NCBI RefSeq assembly: GCF_040219335.1
Contig: NZ_JAVJSQ010000026.1
Coordinates: 176,807 to 240,806, forward strand
Length of the DNA: 64,000 nt
Reading direction: 5' to 3'
DNA from: Gimesia sp.
GTDB lineage: Bacteria > Planctomycetota > Planctomycetia > Planctomycetales > Planctomycetaceae
In this document: piece after piece, positions 8,714-17,773 of the stretch
Numbering within the stretch: the stretch's first letter is position 1
Layout of the letters: every line of letters begins with the position of its first letter
The notes under the pieces: generated by a model
The model's input: the letters and a program-made list of their open reading frames with translations, nothing else
Databases searched by the model: none
Told to the model about the DNA's origin: nothing
Translations under genes and position numbers: made by a program

Positions 8714-9679
8714 ATGCAATTGACATCGGTGGTCACGCCATTTACTGACGAGAACCTGACAATGCTGGCCCAGATTGGAGTGACGCATGTCACAATCCGC
8801 TATCCCGGACCAGGGCGGGAGCTTCTGCAGGCATTGTGTGATCAGGTAGCAGGACAGGGATTGAAGATTGCCGCCATCGAAGGTTATCTACCAATCGAAA
8901 ATATCAAACTGGGGAACGAACGGTTTGACGCCGAGATCGCGGAAATGAAAACGCTGCTGCGCGATATGCAGGCGGTGGGAATTCCGTTTGTGTGTTACAA
9001 CTTCATGGCGGGAACAGACTGGGTACGGACCAAACTGGATGCCCGTGAGCGGGGCGGGGCACTGGTGACCGGCTTTGATGTCGATGAAGCTGAGCAGGCC
9101 GTTTCACTGTCGGAGACCACGCGGGATCAGGTATCCAGCCCGATCACTGCGGAAGAACTCTGGACCAACCTGGAACGGTTCCTCAGGGAACTGGTGCCGG
9201 TGGCAGAGGAATGCGGCGTGACGCTGGCGATGCATCCGGACGATCCGCCGCTGGAGACGTTCATGGGCAAAGCACGGATTATGAACTGTGTCGAAAATTT
9301 TGAACGGCTGGTGCAGTTGGTTCCCAGTCCGGCAAATGCGATCTGTTTCTGCCAGGGAACGTTCGCCGAGATGGGGGTGGATATTCCGGAGACCATCCGG
9401 CGGCTGGGTCCGCATATCAGGTATGTGCATTTTCGCGATATCAAGGGAACCCGCGAGCGGTTTGTGGAGACGTTTCATGATAATGGCCCAACCGACATGT
9501 ATGCCGCGGTGCAGGCGTACCAGGAAATCGGTTTTACGGGACCGATCCGTCCGGACCATGTGCCCCAGCTGGTGGGAGAAGAAGCGGGAGAGCCCGGGTA
9601 TACGATGCTGGGGCGGCTGCATGCCTTCGGTTATCTACAGGGATTGATCGAGGCAGCCCGGAAAGCTGGAAATAGCTGA
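8714..9679 (+). CDS. Mannonate dehydratase (UxuA-like)
   Basis: 321 residues of a TIM-barrel sugar-acid dehydratase/isomerase. The metal-site landmarks match UxuA: MHPDDPP, FCQGTFAEMG (Cys ligand), YVHFRDIKG and RPDHVPQL near the end. UxuA converts D-mannonate to 2-keto-3-deoxygluconate in hexuronate catabolism. The protein is shorter than the E. coli enzyme (about 394 residues), as in many environmental homologues. The frame opens at GTG 8678, but ATG 8714 is preferred because AAAGAAAG precedes it at suitable distance and the family begins near MQLTSVV. It is divergent from fhs with a short AT-rich gap. Substrate assignment is by similarity only. Confidence 0.85.
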   Translation: MQLTSVVTPFTDENLTMLAQIGVTHVTIRYPGPGRELLQALCDQVAGQGLKIAAIEGYLPIENIKLGNERFDAEIAEMKTLLRDMQAVGIPFVCYNFMAGTDWVRTKLDARERGGALVTGFDVDEAEQAVSLSETTRDQVSSPITAEELWTNLERFLRELVPVAEECGVTLAMHPDDPPLETFMGKARIMNCVENFERLVQLVPSPANAICFCQGTFAEMGVDIPETIRRLGPHIRYVHFRDIKGTRERFVETFHDNGPTDMYAAVQAYQEIGFTGPIRPDHVPQLVGEEAGEPGYTMLGRLHAFGYLQGLIEAARKAGNS

Positions 9680-9783
9680 TTTCTCGCAGGGGAACCATTT
9701 GGGGGTGGCTGAACATCACATCACGGTCTGTTGATCTGTTAGAAAAATGAGGGGTGGCTGGTGGATGTCTTCGCCGTATCCTG

Positions 9784-9789
9784 TATAAT
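9784..9789 (+). promoter_or_regulatory. Possible -10 element for the Tyr-rich secreted protein
   Basis: TATAAT lies about 170 bases before the ATG at 9958. No good -35 hexamer is spaced correctly upstream, so this is a weak call. If it is used, the mRNA has a long 5' leader. Confidence 0.25.
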
Positions 9790-9957
9790 CGATAATGCAG
9801 GGCTAACCTGTGCAGTTCAACATCTGCGAGAAAGTGACAGGGATGTCAGCACCGGATGCAGGAGGCTTCGCCTTGCCTGTTGCTGTTCCATGAACCTGAG
9901 CCGCGCCGGCTCGGCAAGTTTAGAAACACGATGTCCTTCACTTCAGGAGTCAGTCTC

Positions 9958-10341
9958 ATGAGAATTCGAATGCTGTCTGCAATCGCCGTAATCGCGGCCT
10001 GTTTTGCCATGCTGCCACAAGTTTCCGAAGCTGGCGGCCGGGTGACTTACTATAGTTCTCCGTTTGCTTATGTCGGTCCGGCTCCGGTTTACGCGGTGCC
10101 TGCTCCGGTGACCACAAGTTACTATGTGCCCGCAATGACCGCTTACTATGCCCCCGCTGTCGTGCCCGCTCCGGTCGTCACTCCTGTGTACTACCAGCCG
10201 GCTCCGGTTGTCGTCGCTCCAGTAACGACAACGACTTATTATGCTCCTGGCGCTTATTACGCCCCTGGCAGAGTCGTTTACAAGACACGCGGCCCTCGGT
10301 TTTTAGCTCCCAACTATAAAACGGTTGTGAAATACAGATAA
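9958..10341 (+). CDS. Small secreted Tyr/Pro/Ala/Val-rich protein
   Basis: 127 residues from ATG 9958, which has AGGAG seven to eight bases upstream; the longer frame from 9856 is not needed. A classical signal peptide (MLSAIAVIAACFAMLPQVSEA) is followed by a low-complexity body of YYAP, APV and TTTYYAPG-like units, ending in a basic tail (YKTRGPRFLAPNYKTVVKYR). Planctomycetes commonly encode such small secreted repeat proteins, often of unknown role and possibly surface- or matrix-associated. No enzyme motif is present. A strong bidirectional-looking terminator follows. Confidence 0.85.
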   Translation: MRIRMLSAIAVIAACFAMLPQVSEAGGRVTYYSSPFAYVGPAPVYAVPAPVTTSYYVPAMTAYYAPAVVPAPVVTPVYYQPAPVVVAPVTTTTYYAPGAYYAPGRVVYKTRGPRFLAPNYKTVVKYR

Positions 10342-10367
10342 GCTGACGCGATCTGATCTTCGAAATT

Positions 10368-10408
10368 AAAAGAGCCTGCTGAATCGATTCCAGCAGGCTC
10401 TTATTTTA
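10368..10408. terminator. Intrinsic terminator between convergent genes
   Basis: A perfect 10-bp stem, AGAGCCTGCT (10371-10380) with AGCAGGCTCT (10392-10401), has an 11-base loop and is followed by TTATTTTAT. An A-rich flank on the left provides a weaker T-tract for the opposite strand. It lies between the Tyr-rich gene and the convergent oxidoreductase, so it may serve both. Confidence 0.85.
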
Positions 10409-10443
10409 TATGTTCCGAATGAAGCAGATTCGTTTACCTTCGT

Positions 10444-11751
10444 CTACAGTGTCCAGCCTTTGCGGTATTCTCGTTTGAGGTATTGGTCGGCTTCGGGGGC
10501 GTTGGTGACCTTGAGGTTTTCGGCGTCCCATTCCAGTTTCTTTCCGCCGAGACGGTAAGAGACGTTGCCCAGCAGTACGGTTTCGGTCAGTGGTCCGGCG
10601 TAGGCAAAGTTACTGCCGGTTGGTGTGCCGCTGCGGATGGCGTTGAGCCATTCGATGTGATGGCTTTCGGGGCGGGTCAGATAAGGCTTGACCGGTTTGG
10701 CTTCTTTGCCCGCTTCCATGAAGACCTTGTTGGTGCCGTAGTCGGCGAGCAGGCGACCATCGTCCCCTTCGAAGAGGACCGCGCTGTTCTTCCCATAGAC
10801 TTCAGCGCCTTTGGGTTTCCAGCCGCCGTGATACCAGGTCATGTGAACCGGGGGCAGATCGTCGCGTTCGGTGAATTCATAATCAACGCGCATGAAGCTG
10901 GGACAGTCGTTTTCGCCTTTGTGGCCTTTCTCACCAACCCCGACCACGGTTTTGGGGTACTTGAGTTTCAGGGCCCAGAAGGGCAGGTCCATGTAGTGAC
11001 AGCCGAAGTCGCCGAGTTGACCGTTGCCGAAGTCCCACCAGTAACGCCAGTTGAAGTGGAAGCTGGTTTCGTTGTAGGGACGGAAGGGAGCGGGCCCGAT
11101 CCATTGATCGTAATTGACGTAGGACGGGGGATTGTTTTCTTGGGAGCGTTTGCCTTCGATGCGCACGCCTCCACCGACCCAGACATGCACGCGACGCACG
11201 GGACCAATTACGCCGGACTGGACCATTTCGACGACTTTGCGGTAGTTGTCGGTGGCGTGAATCTGATTCCCCATCTGGGTCGGTACGCCGGCTTTGGCGG
11301 CCAGGTCGGTGAGGACGCGGGCTTCGTAGACGGAATGGGTCAGCGGTTTTTCACAGTAGACGGGCAGCCCATTGCGGAGGGCCATGGCTGCGGCGGGGGC
11401 GTGCATGTGATCGGGAGTGCTGACGAGTACGCCGTCCAGGTCGTCCCGGTCGAGGGCATTGCGGTAATCATCGTAAGTGTCCGCGTGCGGAAATTCCTTG
11501 GAGGCCTTCTCCAGCCGCTGCGCGTCGATATCACACAGGGCGACGAAGTTTTCGGATCTGGTGCCCGTGATATTCGCATAAGCGCGGTCGGCGACGCCGA
11601 TGGTCGCCAGGTTCAGTTTCTCATTGGGGCTTTTGCTTTTGTTCGCTGCTGCGAGAGAGGGGAGAGTGAGGGCAGACGAAAATGCGGGGACCGCGGTTCC
11701 TGCGATGAGTGCTTTCTTGAGAAACTCGCGGCGGTCGACAGAACGGGACAT
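10444..11751 (-). CDS. Tat-exported Gfo/Idh/MocA oxidoreductase
   Basis: 435 residues from ATG 11751, chosen for GGAG eight bases upstream; a TTG at 11757 extends the frame by two codons. The N-terminus carries a twin-arginine signal (DRREFLKKA, Arg7-Arg8, then a hydrophobic stretch to SLAAANKS). Next is an N-terminal Rossmann domain (LATIGVADRAYANI, VALCDID, VLVSTPDHMHAPAA) with the family's EKP motif in YCEKPLTHS, followed by the substrate domain. Such enzymes oxidise or reduce sugars or cyclitols with NAD(P), and the exported versions are a planctomycete trait. A second copy is at 47817-49142. Confidence 0.93.
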   Translation of the reverse strand: MSRSVDRREFLKKALIAGTAVPAFSSALTLPSLAAANKSKSPNEKLNLATIGVADRAYANITGTRSENFVALCDIDAQRLEKASKEFPHADTYDDYRNALDRDDLDGVLVSTPDHMHAPAAAMALRNGLPVYCEKPLTHSVYEARVLTDLAAKAGVPTQMGNQIHATDNYRKVVEMVQSGVIGPVRRVHVWVGGGVRIEGKRSQENNPPSYVNYDQWIGPAPFRPYNETSFHFNWRYWWDFGNGQLGDFGCHYMDLPFWALKLKYPKTVVGVGEKGHKGENDCPSFMRVDYEFTERDDLPPVHMTWYHGGWKPKGAEVYGKNSAVLFEGDDGRLLADYGTNKVFMEAGKEAKPVKPYLTRPESHHIEWLNAIRSGTPTGSNFAYAGPLTETVLLGNVSYRLGGKKLEWDAENLKVTNAPEADQYLKREYRKGWTL

Positions 11752-11928
11752 CAGCAATTCTCCTTGAGTGAGAAGTCATCCGGTGGGAAGCAGGAATATC
11801 AAGCGAACCAGAGCCGGGGCCGGTCTATATATTAACTTTTTTAATATAAAGCCGGGGCGCGTTGAAATCGAGACTGTTATGGGAAATCGGAATATTTTGG
11901 GAGAGAAGCAGCGGGATGCGGAGACGGA

Positions 11929-13659
11929 TCAGTTGGAGGTTTCCGAGGTGATGTCTTCGGAAATACTGACTGCTTTTTCGACGCCTGTAATCAGCTGATC
12001 GAGGCGGAAAGGTTTGTAGAGGACGCATTTCAAGCCGAGCTGGCGGGCTTTGACGATCGAGTGCGTGGGATCGTAGCCGAAGCCTGTCATCAGGATGACG
12101 GGCAAATGCTCGTGGATTTCACGGATCTGGGCGAAGCATTCGTACCCGTTCATATCGGGCAGGCGGATGTCGGCAATGACCACATCGTAGTGGAAGCTGC
12201 GGACCATCAGAAATGCTTCTTCACCGTTATGGGCGGTCTCGACTTCACACCCCAGCCGACCCAGCAGTTCGTGGGCGGCCCGCCTGACAGTGGCGTCACT
12301 GTCGACGACAAGAACCCGCTTGTTGAGCAGTTTGGGGTTCACCTGTCGCATGGTAGGCACTTTGTGGTGGTGTGGAGTCTGGGGAGCAATTTCGTCTCCC
12401 ACCTGTTGAATCAGTTGCTTAATATGGCGAGTGTCTTTAAGGATACGCTGCAATCGCTCGCACACATTAGGCTCGTGTCCAATGTACCGCTCCAGAATCC
12501 AGGCAGTGTCGTTGAGGATCTCGTCGACCGGATCGACGACCCCACGCATGATTAACTCGGTACTGGCAGATGCAGTGGTCATCTTTTCGACCACCAGCAG
12601 TTCCAGTGTATTAAGGGCAATCGCGACTTCGCGACTGAAGAGTTCCAGGAAGTGCAGATCGTTTTCGTCAAAGGCACCGGCATGCGGACTTTCCACATTG
12701 AACGTTCCCAGAACTTCGTCGTGCAGATGCAGGGGGACGGTCAGGGAGCTGCGGGCATCCGGGGCACCGGTCATATAGAGTGGGTCGTGGGTGGTGTCTT
12801 CACAAAGGTAGCTTTTACCGGTCGCGGCAACGAAACCAGTCACGCCGTTCCCTTCGGGTTTGGCGTAGAGCGTCCGGTTTGTAGCGACCTGCTCCATACC
12901 GACGGCGAGCAGGACATCCAGTCGTTCGGTGGCTTTGTCCAGAATGCGGATTTCGACGGTTTCGAATTCGAGGAGATCCTGGGTGTAATGCAGAATCTTG
13001 GCTTTGAGCAGTTCGATACGGTCCTCGGTCGACATCTCGTAGATTTCTTCGGGTGAGAGGTCGCCCAGTTCCAGACCGGCCTGGTAGATTGCATTCAGTT
13101 TCTGACGCTGCAGAACTTCCGAGGAGATATCTCGTACGCTGGCTACCAGGTAGGCGGGTTCCTGTTTACTGGTATTGTCGGGCTCAGTGATAACCGGCGT
13201 GACTTCCACATCGAAGTAGTTCTTATCGCCCACACGCAGACCACTCTTGGCCAGTTTGCGTGTGGAGAAGGCAGTATGGAAGGGACTGAAGTCCGGTCCC
13301 AGAATTTCGGGTGCACCGAAGGCATCATAAAAGGAATGCCCAATCAATGATTCGCGTTGATCGCAGAGATGATTCAGGCGCTGGTTGGCCCAGATGATGC
13401 GCAGATCCGCATCGAGCACAACAACAGCGTGGGGCAGGTATTCGAGCAGTGAGCCAGACTGGATGAGTGCGAGCGGAAGGGTACCCTCAGTCGCAGGCAC
13501 TACCAGCGCGGAAACATTTCCCTGGTCAAACTCCGCAATCCCCTGTGCCAGATTTTCCGGGGTCACCACCAGATAGTCTTCTGAAGAGAACTGCTGCCTC
13601 AATTCAGAGGTCTGGTCGTCTGAAGGCCCACAGAAAAGAATTTTTTGCGGATTGGTCAC
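11929..13659 (-). CDS. PAS-GAF-receiver signalling protein without kinase domain
   Basis: 576 residues. The order is a degenerate receiver-like N-terminus (about 1-70), a PAS domain (about 70-180; LPHAVVVLDADLRIIWANQRL), a GAF domain (about 210-350; GNGVTGFVAATGKSYLCEDT, SSLTVPLHLHDEVLGTFNVES), a helical linker, and a C-terminal receiver domain with phospho-acceptor Asp497 (IADIRLPDMNGYE) and conserved Lys in YKPF. I see no HATPase domain, so it is not a self-contained histidine kinase. It may receive phosphate from another kinase after PAS/GAF sensing. The start is GTG 13659 with only a weak AAGG upstream. It is divergent from the lipid kinase across a 416-base gap. Confidence 0.85.
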   Translation of the reverse strand: MTNPQKILFCGPSDDQTSELRQQFSSEDYLVVTPENLAQGIAEFDQGNVSALVVPATEGTLPLALIQSGSLLEYLPHAVVVLDADLRIIWANQRLNHLCDQRESLIGHSFYDAFGAPEILGPDFSPFHTAFSTRKLAKSGLRVGDKNYFDVEVTPVITEPDNTSKQEPAYLVASVRDISSEVLQRQKLNAIYQAGLELGDLSPEEIYEMSTEDRIELLKAKILHYTQDLLEFETVEIRILDKATERLDVLLAVGMEQVATNRTLYAKPEGNGVTGFVAATGKSYLCEDTTHDPLYMTGAPDARSSLTVPLHLHDEVLGTFNVESPHAGAFDENDLHFLELFSREVAIALNTLELLVVEKMTTASASTELIMRGVVDPVDEILNDTAWILERYIGHEPNVCERLQRILKDTRHIKQLIQQVGDEIAPQTPHHHKVPTMRQVNPKLLNKRVLVVDSDATVRRAAHELLGRLGCEVETAHNGEEAFLMVRSFHYDVVIADIRLPDMNGYECFAQIREIHEHLPVILMTGFGYDPTHSIVKARQLGLKCVLYKPFRLDQLITGVEKAVSISEDITSETSN

Positions 13660-14075
13660 TATGAAAACAGCCTTTGTCCACTAAGACACTTGTTGCCTGA
13701 CTTTGAGTTGTATCATGAGCGAGGACACCTGTTATATTCTCCAATTTACCGGATAGGCTTACTGGAACACAAGTAATCTCAATCTTTTATTACGTATTTC
13801 TACTCATAAATGATAGAACATGATTTTCGGTTTTCAGGCTTTGCTTCAAAATATTACGAAAGCCGGAAACAATCGAGGGACAGTACCTATGAAATCGGCT
13901 TTCCGTCAGCCAAAATTAAGAAGCAAGGTAGCGAATCTTCTATTTTTAGAAAGTTCTTCGCAGATTTGAAGAGTTTTTCTCAAGTATTCTGACCTGAAAC
14001 ACAGACAAACCCGCATTTCCCGTTTACCTGACCTGATCCTTTCGATAACGACCGCCACTTTGAGAACGACTGACA
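13660..14075. other. AT-rich intergenic region between divergent genes
   Basis: About 416 bases with lower GC than the flanking genes. It contains a 60-codon plus-strand frame (13810-13992) with no ribosome binding site or recognisable sequence, which I do not count as a gene. I see no strong hairpin. It probably holds the promoters of the signalling protein and the lipid kinase. Confidence 0.5.
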
Positions 14076-14972
14076 ATGTCTGAAGCCTGGGCCGCCATTC
14101 AGAGAAATCCGATTTCCGGAAAGGGCGATCGTGCTGCGCTGATCATGGAACTGGTACAGCATCTGAAACAGCGGGGCATCCGGCCGCGTCTGTTTTCCAA
14201 CCGGGAGCGGATGCAGACATATGTCGAAGAACGCACGCGTGACACGCCGCCGGTATGCATCGTCGCGGCGGGGGGAGACGGAACGGTGCAGGACGTAGTC
14301 AACCGCTATCCCGACCAGCGGATTGCGGTACTGCCTCTGGGCACCGAGAACCTGCTGGCGCGTTACCTGGGTATTCCCAAGTCAGGGGCATTCGTAGCGG
14401 AGATGATCAAGCAGGGCGTGTGTCGGGAGATTGACGTCTGCCAACTCGATCAGCGGAAATTCGTGTTAATGGCGAGTATCGGCTTTGATGCCGCGGTTGT
14501 CGAAAACCTGGCGCAAGTGAGGAAAGGGAATATTTCCTACCTGAGTTATCTGAAACCGATCCTCAGAACCCTCTACGATTACCCGTTCGAATCGCTGCTG
14601 ATCAGCATTGATGACGGAGCCGAGGAAGAGACCGCCTACCACGCAATCATTGTCAATATTCCCGCCTATGGTCTGAATCTGAATTTTTCGCCGGACTCGG
14701 TCGACCATGATGGCATGCTGGACCTGATCCTTTTTCGGAGGCGGGGTGTTTTCAGCATGCTGCTTTACTCGTGGCAGATTGTCCGCGGGACGCATCTGAC
14801 ATCGAAACACGTTCAGAAGATTCAGGCCCGCTCGCTGCGGATTCAGTCCACCCGGCCGGTGCCGATTCAGACCGACGGCGATTCCTCCGGGTTGACGCCA
14901 GCCGAAATCAGGGTGATTCCCCGGGGTCTGAAGCTGATCGTCCCTTGCCCCGCTCCATCGATTGAACCATAA
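14076..14972 (+). CDS. Diacylglycerol-kinase-family lipid kinase
   Basis: 298 residues of the DAGK/sphingosine-kinase/YegS fold. The nucleotide-binding signature GGDGTVQDVV is near residue 65, preceded by the NPISGKG loop and followed by LPLGTENLLARYLG, which matches the family's GTxNxxA segment. The C-terminal half carries the beta-sandwich with DGMLDLILF. It probably phosphorylates a membrane lipid such as diacylglycerol at the inner face of the cytoplasmic membrane. It lies 39 bases before kdsA in the same direction, consistent with an envelope-lipid operon. The substrate is inferred. Confidence 0.9.
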   Translation: MSEAWAAIQRNPISGKGDRAALIMELVQHLKQRGIRPRLFSNRERMQTYVEERTRDTPPVCIVAAGGDGTVQDVVNRYPDQRIAVLPLGTENLLARYLGIPKSGAFVAEMIKQGVCREIDVCQLDQRKFVLMASIGFDAAVVENLAQVRKGNISYLSYLKPILRTLYDYPFESLLISIDDGAEEETAYHAIIVNIPAYGLNLNFSPDSVDHDGMLDLILFRRRGVFSMLLYSWQIVRGTHLTSKHVQKIQARSLRIQSTRPVPIQTDGDSSGLTPAEIRVIPRGLKLIVPCPAPSIEP

Positions 14973-15011
14973 TTCGTAAAAATCTCCGACTCCCACTGAA
15001 AGGATTCTCCC

Positions 15012-15854
15012 GTGGCTCAAAACCCCGTAACGATTGGCAAGCTGCAGTGCGGCACTCAGTTACCGCTGTTGTTCATGGCCGGCCCCTGCGTGATTGAAAG
15101 CGAAGAACTGGTGCTGAGCACCGCGGAGCGACTGGCCGAGATCGCCGCCCGGGATAATCTGTCACTGGTTTTTAAATGCAGCTTCGATAAAGCAAACCGG
15201 ACCAGCGTCGACAGTTTCCGTGGACCAGGGCTGGAAGCGGGCCTGGAGATTCTGGCGAAAGTCAAACAGGTGACGGGTCTGGATGTGACGACCGACATTC
15301 ACGAACCGGGTCAGGCGGCTCCGGCGGCGGAAGTCTGTCGGATCCTGCAGATCCCTGCCTTCCTGGCACGACAGACCGATCTGCTGGAAGCGGCTTCCAA
15401 GGCGGCCCTCAAACATGGGGGTGTGGTGAATATCAAGAAGCCCCAGTTCGTGGCTCCTGAAGACTGTATTCATGCCGTCAAGAAATGTGAGGCTTTTGGA
15501 CAGGAACAGCTGCTGCTGACCGAACGGGGCACGACCTTCGGCTACGGGCGGCTGGTGAATGACATGCGCTGTATTCCCATCATGCAGCAGATGGGGCCGC
15601 CGGTCATCTTTGATGCGACTCACAGCGTGCAGACTCCGGGAGGCAAATCGACCGGCGGACAGCGGGAGATGATCCCCTACCTGGCCCGGGCTGCGGTTGC
15701 CTGCGGTTGTGACGGGATCTTCGCCGAGACGCATCCCGATCCTTCACAGGCGCTCAGTGACGGCCCGAATATGCTGCCGCTGGAAGAGTTTGCCCGTTTT
15801 GCGCTGGATTTGCAGCGGTTTCGTACCCTGGTGAATGAAAACAGCGCCCTTTAA
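15012..15854 (+). CDS. kdsA: 3-deoxy-8-phosphooctulonate synthase
   Basis: 280 residues. It condenses phosphoenolpyruvate with arabinose 5-phosphate to make Kdo-8-phosphate for lipopolysaccharide inner core. Signatures include [47 protein letters not shown] and the C-terminal [15 protein letters not shown]. The Cys in AGPC is the ligand typical of the metal-dependent class (the E. coli type has Asn there), so this is probably a metal-dependent enzyme. It starts at GTG 15012 with AAAGGA upstream. Kdo synthesis supports an LPS-type outer membrane in this organism. Confidence 0.97.
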   Translation: MAQNPVTIGKLQCGTQLPLLFMAGPCVIESEELVLSTAERLAEIAARDNLSLVFKCSFDKANRTSVDSFRGPGLEAGLEILAKVKQVTGLDVTTDIHEPGQAAPAAEVCRILQIPAFLARQTDLLEAASKAALKHGGVVNIKKPQFVAPEDCIHAVKKCEAFGQEQLLLTERGTTFGYGRLVNDMRCIPIMQQMGPPVIFDATHSVQTPGGKSTGGQREMIPYLARAAVACGCDGIFAETHPDPSQALSDGPNMLPLEEFARFALDLQRFRTLVNENSAL

Positions 15855-15959
15855 GACATTCCATCTGCCCGGGAATCGGTTATAGTATAGATAACAGACA
15901 GTTGAATGATCGATCTTCTGTCGGCTCATCACCTGTGAATGCACCGCATCTTCAACACC

Positions 15960-15989
15960 ACATTTCCATCAGTAACAGGGTGGAAATGT
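15960..15989. promoter_or_regulatory. 9-bp inverted repeat upstream of lipoprotein gene
   Basis: Perfect repeat ACATTTCCA (15960-15968) and TGGAAATGT (15981-15989) with a 12-base spacer, 26 bases before the ATG of the lipoprotein gene. It may be an operator or a leader hairpin close to the translation start. There is no T-tract, so a terminator for kdsA is unlikely. Confidence 0.45.
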
Positions 15990-16014
15990 ACGATACTACG
16001 AAACCACAACTGCT

Positions 16015-17730
16015 ATGATTCTGACTTCTCTGCTCCGCCATGATTCCGGAAAACGCCCGTCTGTTCTGGCCGGCGTCAGTCTGTGCTGCCTGTTGCTCAG
16101 CTGTCTGATTTCGCTTCCGGGTTGCAAAGACAACACGAAAAAGAAAGGCGGCGGAACGAAAACCAGTGCCGCCAATCCGGCAGCGGAACAGGAAGATCCG
16201 GAGTGTCACAGTTATATCGATAATGCGATTAACATGATGCAGCCGGAACGGATGGGAATCAGTTCGACGCTGACAGGGGCTCTCTCCCTCTTGAACGAGT
16301 GGGCCGGTATGTGCGGCAAGTTCGACTCTGAGCCTCCGACCCTGAAAGATTCTCAGCGAACGTTCCTGAAGAAATACCTGAGCGAAGAACAGCTGGCAAA
16401 GCTGGAGCTGACCCGCTTCACGGAGATCGACGGAAAATTCATCAGAGATTCACAGCTGTTTAATGGAATGGTGACCGCGGCGATCGAGGGCAAGAAAAAT
16501 GACCGGGATCGCGCTACCGCTGCCTTTTATTACTGCATGAACAACATCGATCTGGTTCCCGATGCGAAGAATGCGCTGCCGCTCGGACCGTATGAAATCT
16601 GTGTCATTGGATCCGGAAGTGCGAAGCAGCGGGCCTGGGTCTTCATCGACCTGATGCGTCAGTTGCGGATTGATGCCGTGCTGTTCGAAGCAGCGAAACC
16701 GGCCCCGTATAAGCTGCTGGTCGGAGTACTGCTGGAAGACAAGATTTATCTTTACGATCCGGTACTCGGCATACCGGTCCCATCACCCGAGCAGCCTGCG
16801 GATACAATTCAGATTCAAATTCCCGCGACGTTTGCCGAGGTCCAGAAGGATCCCGCGCTGCTGAAAAATCTGTACGGCAAATATGCCGAGAGTCGTTTCT
16901 CTGCTGAGGAACTGAAAACGGCCCAGGTTGAAATCATTGGTCGCAGTTGCGAGTGGGCATCACGCATGCGTCGCCTGGAAGACTCGCTGTCGCGGAAACA
17001 GACATTCGTGCTGTATCGAAACCTGGATCCCCTGGAAGGGGACCCGGGATTCATCGGCCACGTCCAGTCGATCGGCAAAGGAATTTTGAAAGAAAACCCG
17101 CTCGTGGTTTCGGAATACGCCGATCAGGAAATCGACAAGAGTGAAGCGGTCACCGGTGAAGAAGCCAAGAAACTGGCGATGGTCAAACTGCCGTTTCGCG
17201 CTCCGGTGCCTTATGACGTCAAAGGGCGCAAAGAAAATGCCCAGGGATTCTTTGAAGTTCCCTGGGGCAGCCCGACCAAGAAGCTGCTCAAGACCCGCAT
17301 TACACAGTTGATGGGGAATCAGTCGGCGGCGATCAAAAGTTATGTCTCGACTCGACTGGAGGAACGCTTCCCCGTGGATCTGGTTGTCCCGCCGGATATC
17401 CGGCAGATGCACGTTCTGGCCGCTCAGAATGCAGCCTACTTCATGGCGATTGGACAGTTCATCCAGGGTGAGTATTCGAGTGCAGCGCGCTCGTTTGACA
17501 CCTTCCTGCGACACCGGTTCTATATTCACCGTGACGGTCAGGGAAAGTGGCTGGGACGCTCGCTGTCTGTGATGTTTCACATGGCGATTGCGGATGCAGA
17601 ATCGGACAAGCTGAACAGTGCGATCTTTTCGCTGTCTGAGAACGAGAAACACAGCCCCGAAGCGATGCAGCCCGCGTTTGCTTATTTCAGTGAACGCTGG
17701 AAGACAATCCGGGATAACAACAAAAAGTAA
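16015..17730 (+). CDS. Large predicted lipoprotein with transglutaminase-like segment
   Basis: 571 residues. The N-terminus has a hydrophobic segment ending in LISLPGC (Cys at about residue 37), a lipobox-like site with Pro at the -2 position, followed by a Lys/Gly-rich linker. The middle (about residues 195-255; GSAKQRAWVFIDLMRQLRID, later KIYLYDPVLG) resembles the core of transglutaminase-like folds, but the position expected for Cys appears to be Ala, so any enzyme activity is doubtful. The C-terminal part is helical. I do not recognise a named family. It follows kdsA by 160 bases and precedes a transporter by 43 bases. Confidence 0.75.
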   Translation: MILTSLLRHDSGKRPSVLAGVSLCCLLLSCLISLPGCKDNTKKKGGGTKTSAANPAAEQEDPECHSYIDNAINMMQPERMGISSTLTGALSLLNEWAGMCGKFDSEPPTLKDSQRTFLKKYLSEEQLAKLELTRFTEIDGKFIRDSQLFNGMVTAAIEGKKNDRDRATAAFYYCMNNIDLVPDAKNALPLGPYEICVIGSGSAKQRAWVFIDLMRQLRIDAVLFEAAKPAPYKLLVGVLLEDKIYLYDPVLGIPVPSPEQPADTIQIQIPATFAEVQKDPALLKNLYGKYAESRFSAEELKTAQVEIIGRSCEWASRMRRLEDSLSRKQTFVLYRNLDPLEGDPGFIGHVQSIGKGILKENPLVVSEYADQEIDKSEAVTGEEAKKLAMVKLPFRAPVPYDVKGRKENAQGFFEVPWGSPTKKLLKTRITQLMGNQSAAIKSYVSTRLEERFPVDLVVPPDIRQMHVLAAQNAAYFMAIGQFIQGEYSSAARSFDTFLRHRFYIHRDGQGKWLGRSLSVMFHMAIADAESDKLNSAIFSLSENEKHSPEAMQPAFAYFSERWKTIRDNNKK

Positions 17731-17773
17731 CCCCCTGCTGCTCACCCGCCCCATACGAACTGAAAACTGAGTC

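Noticed and set aside
10483..11835. Long plus-strand frame opposite the first Gfo/Idh/MocA gene
   Set aside because: Low-complexity Gly/Val-rich antisense shadow; the minus strand encodes a clear enzyme with Tat signal.
13810..13992. 60-codon plus-strand frame
   Set aside because: AT-rich, no ribosome site, no recognisable content, lies in a divergent promoter region.
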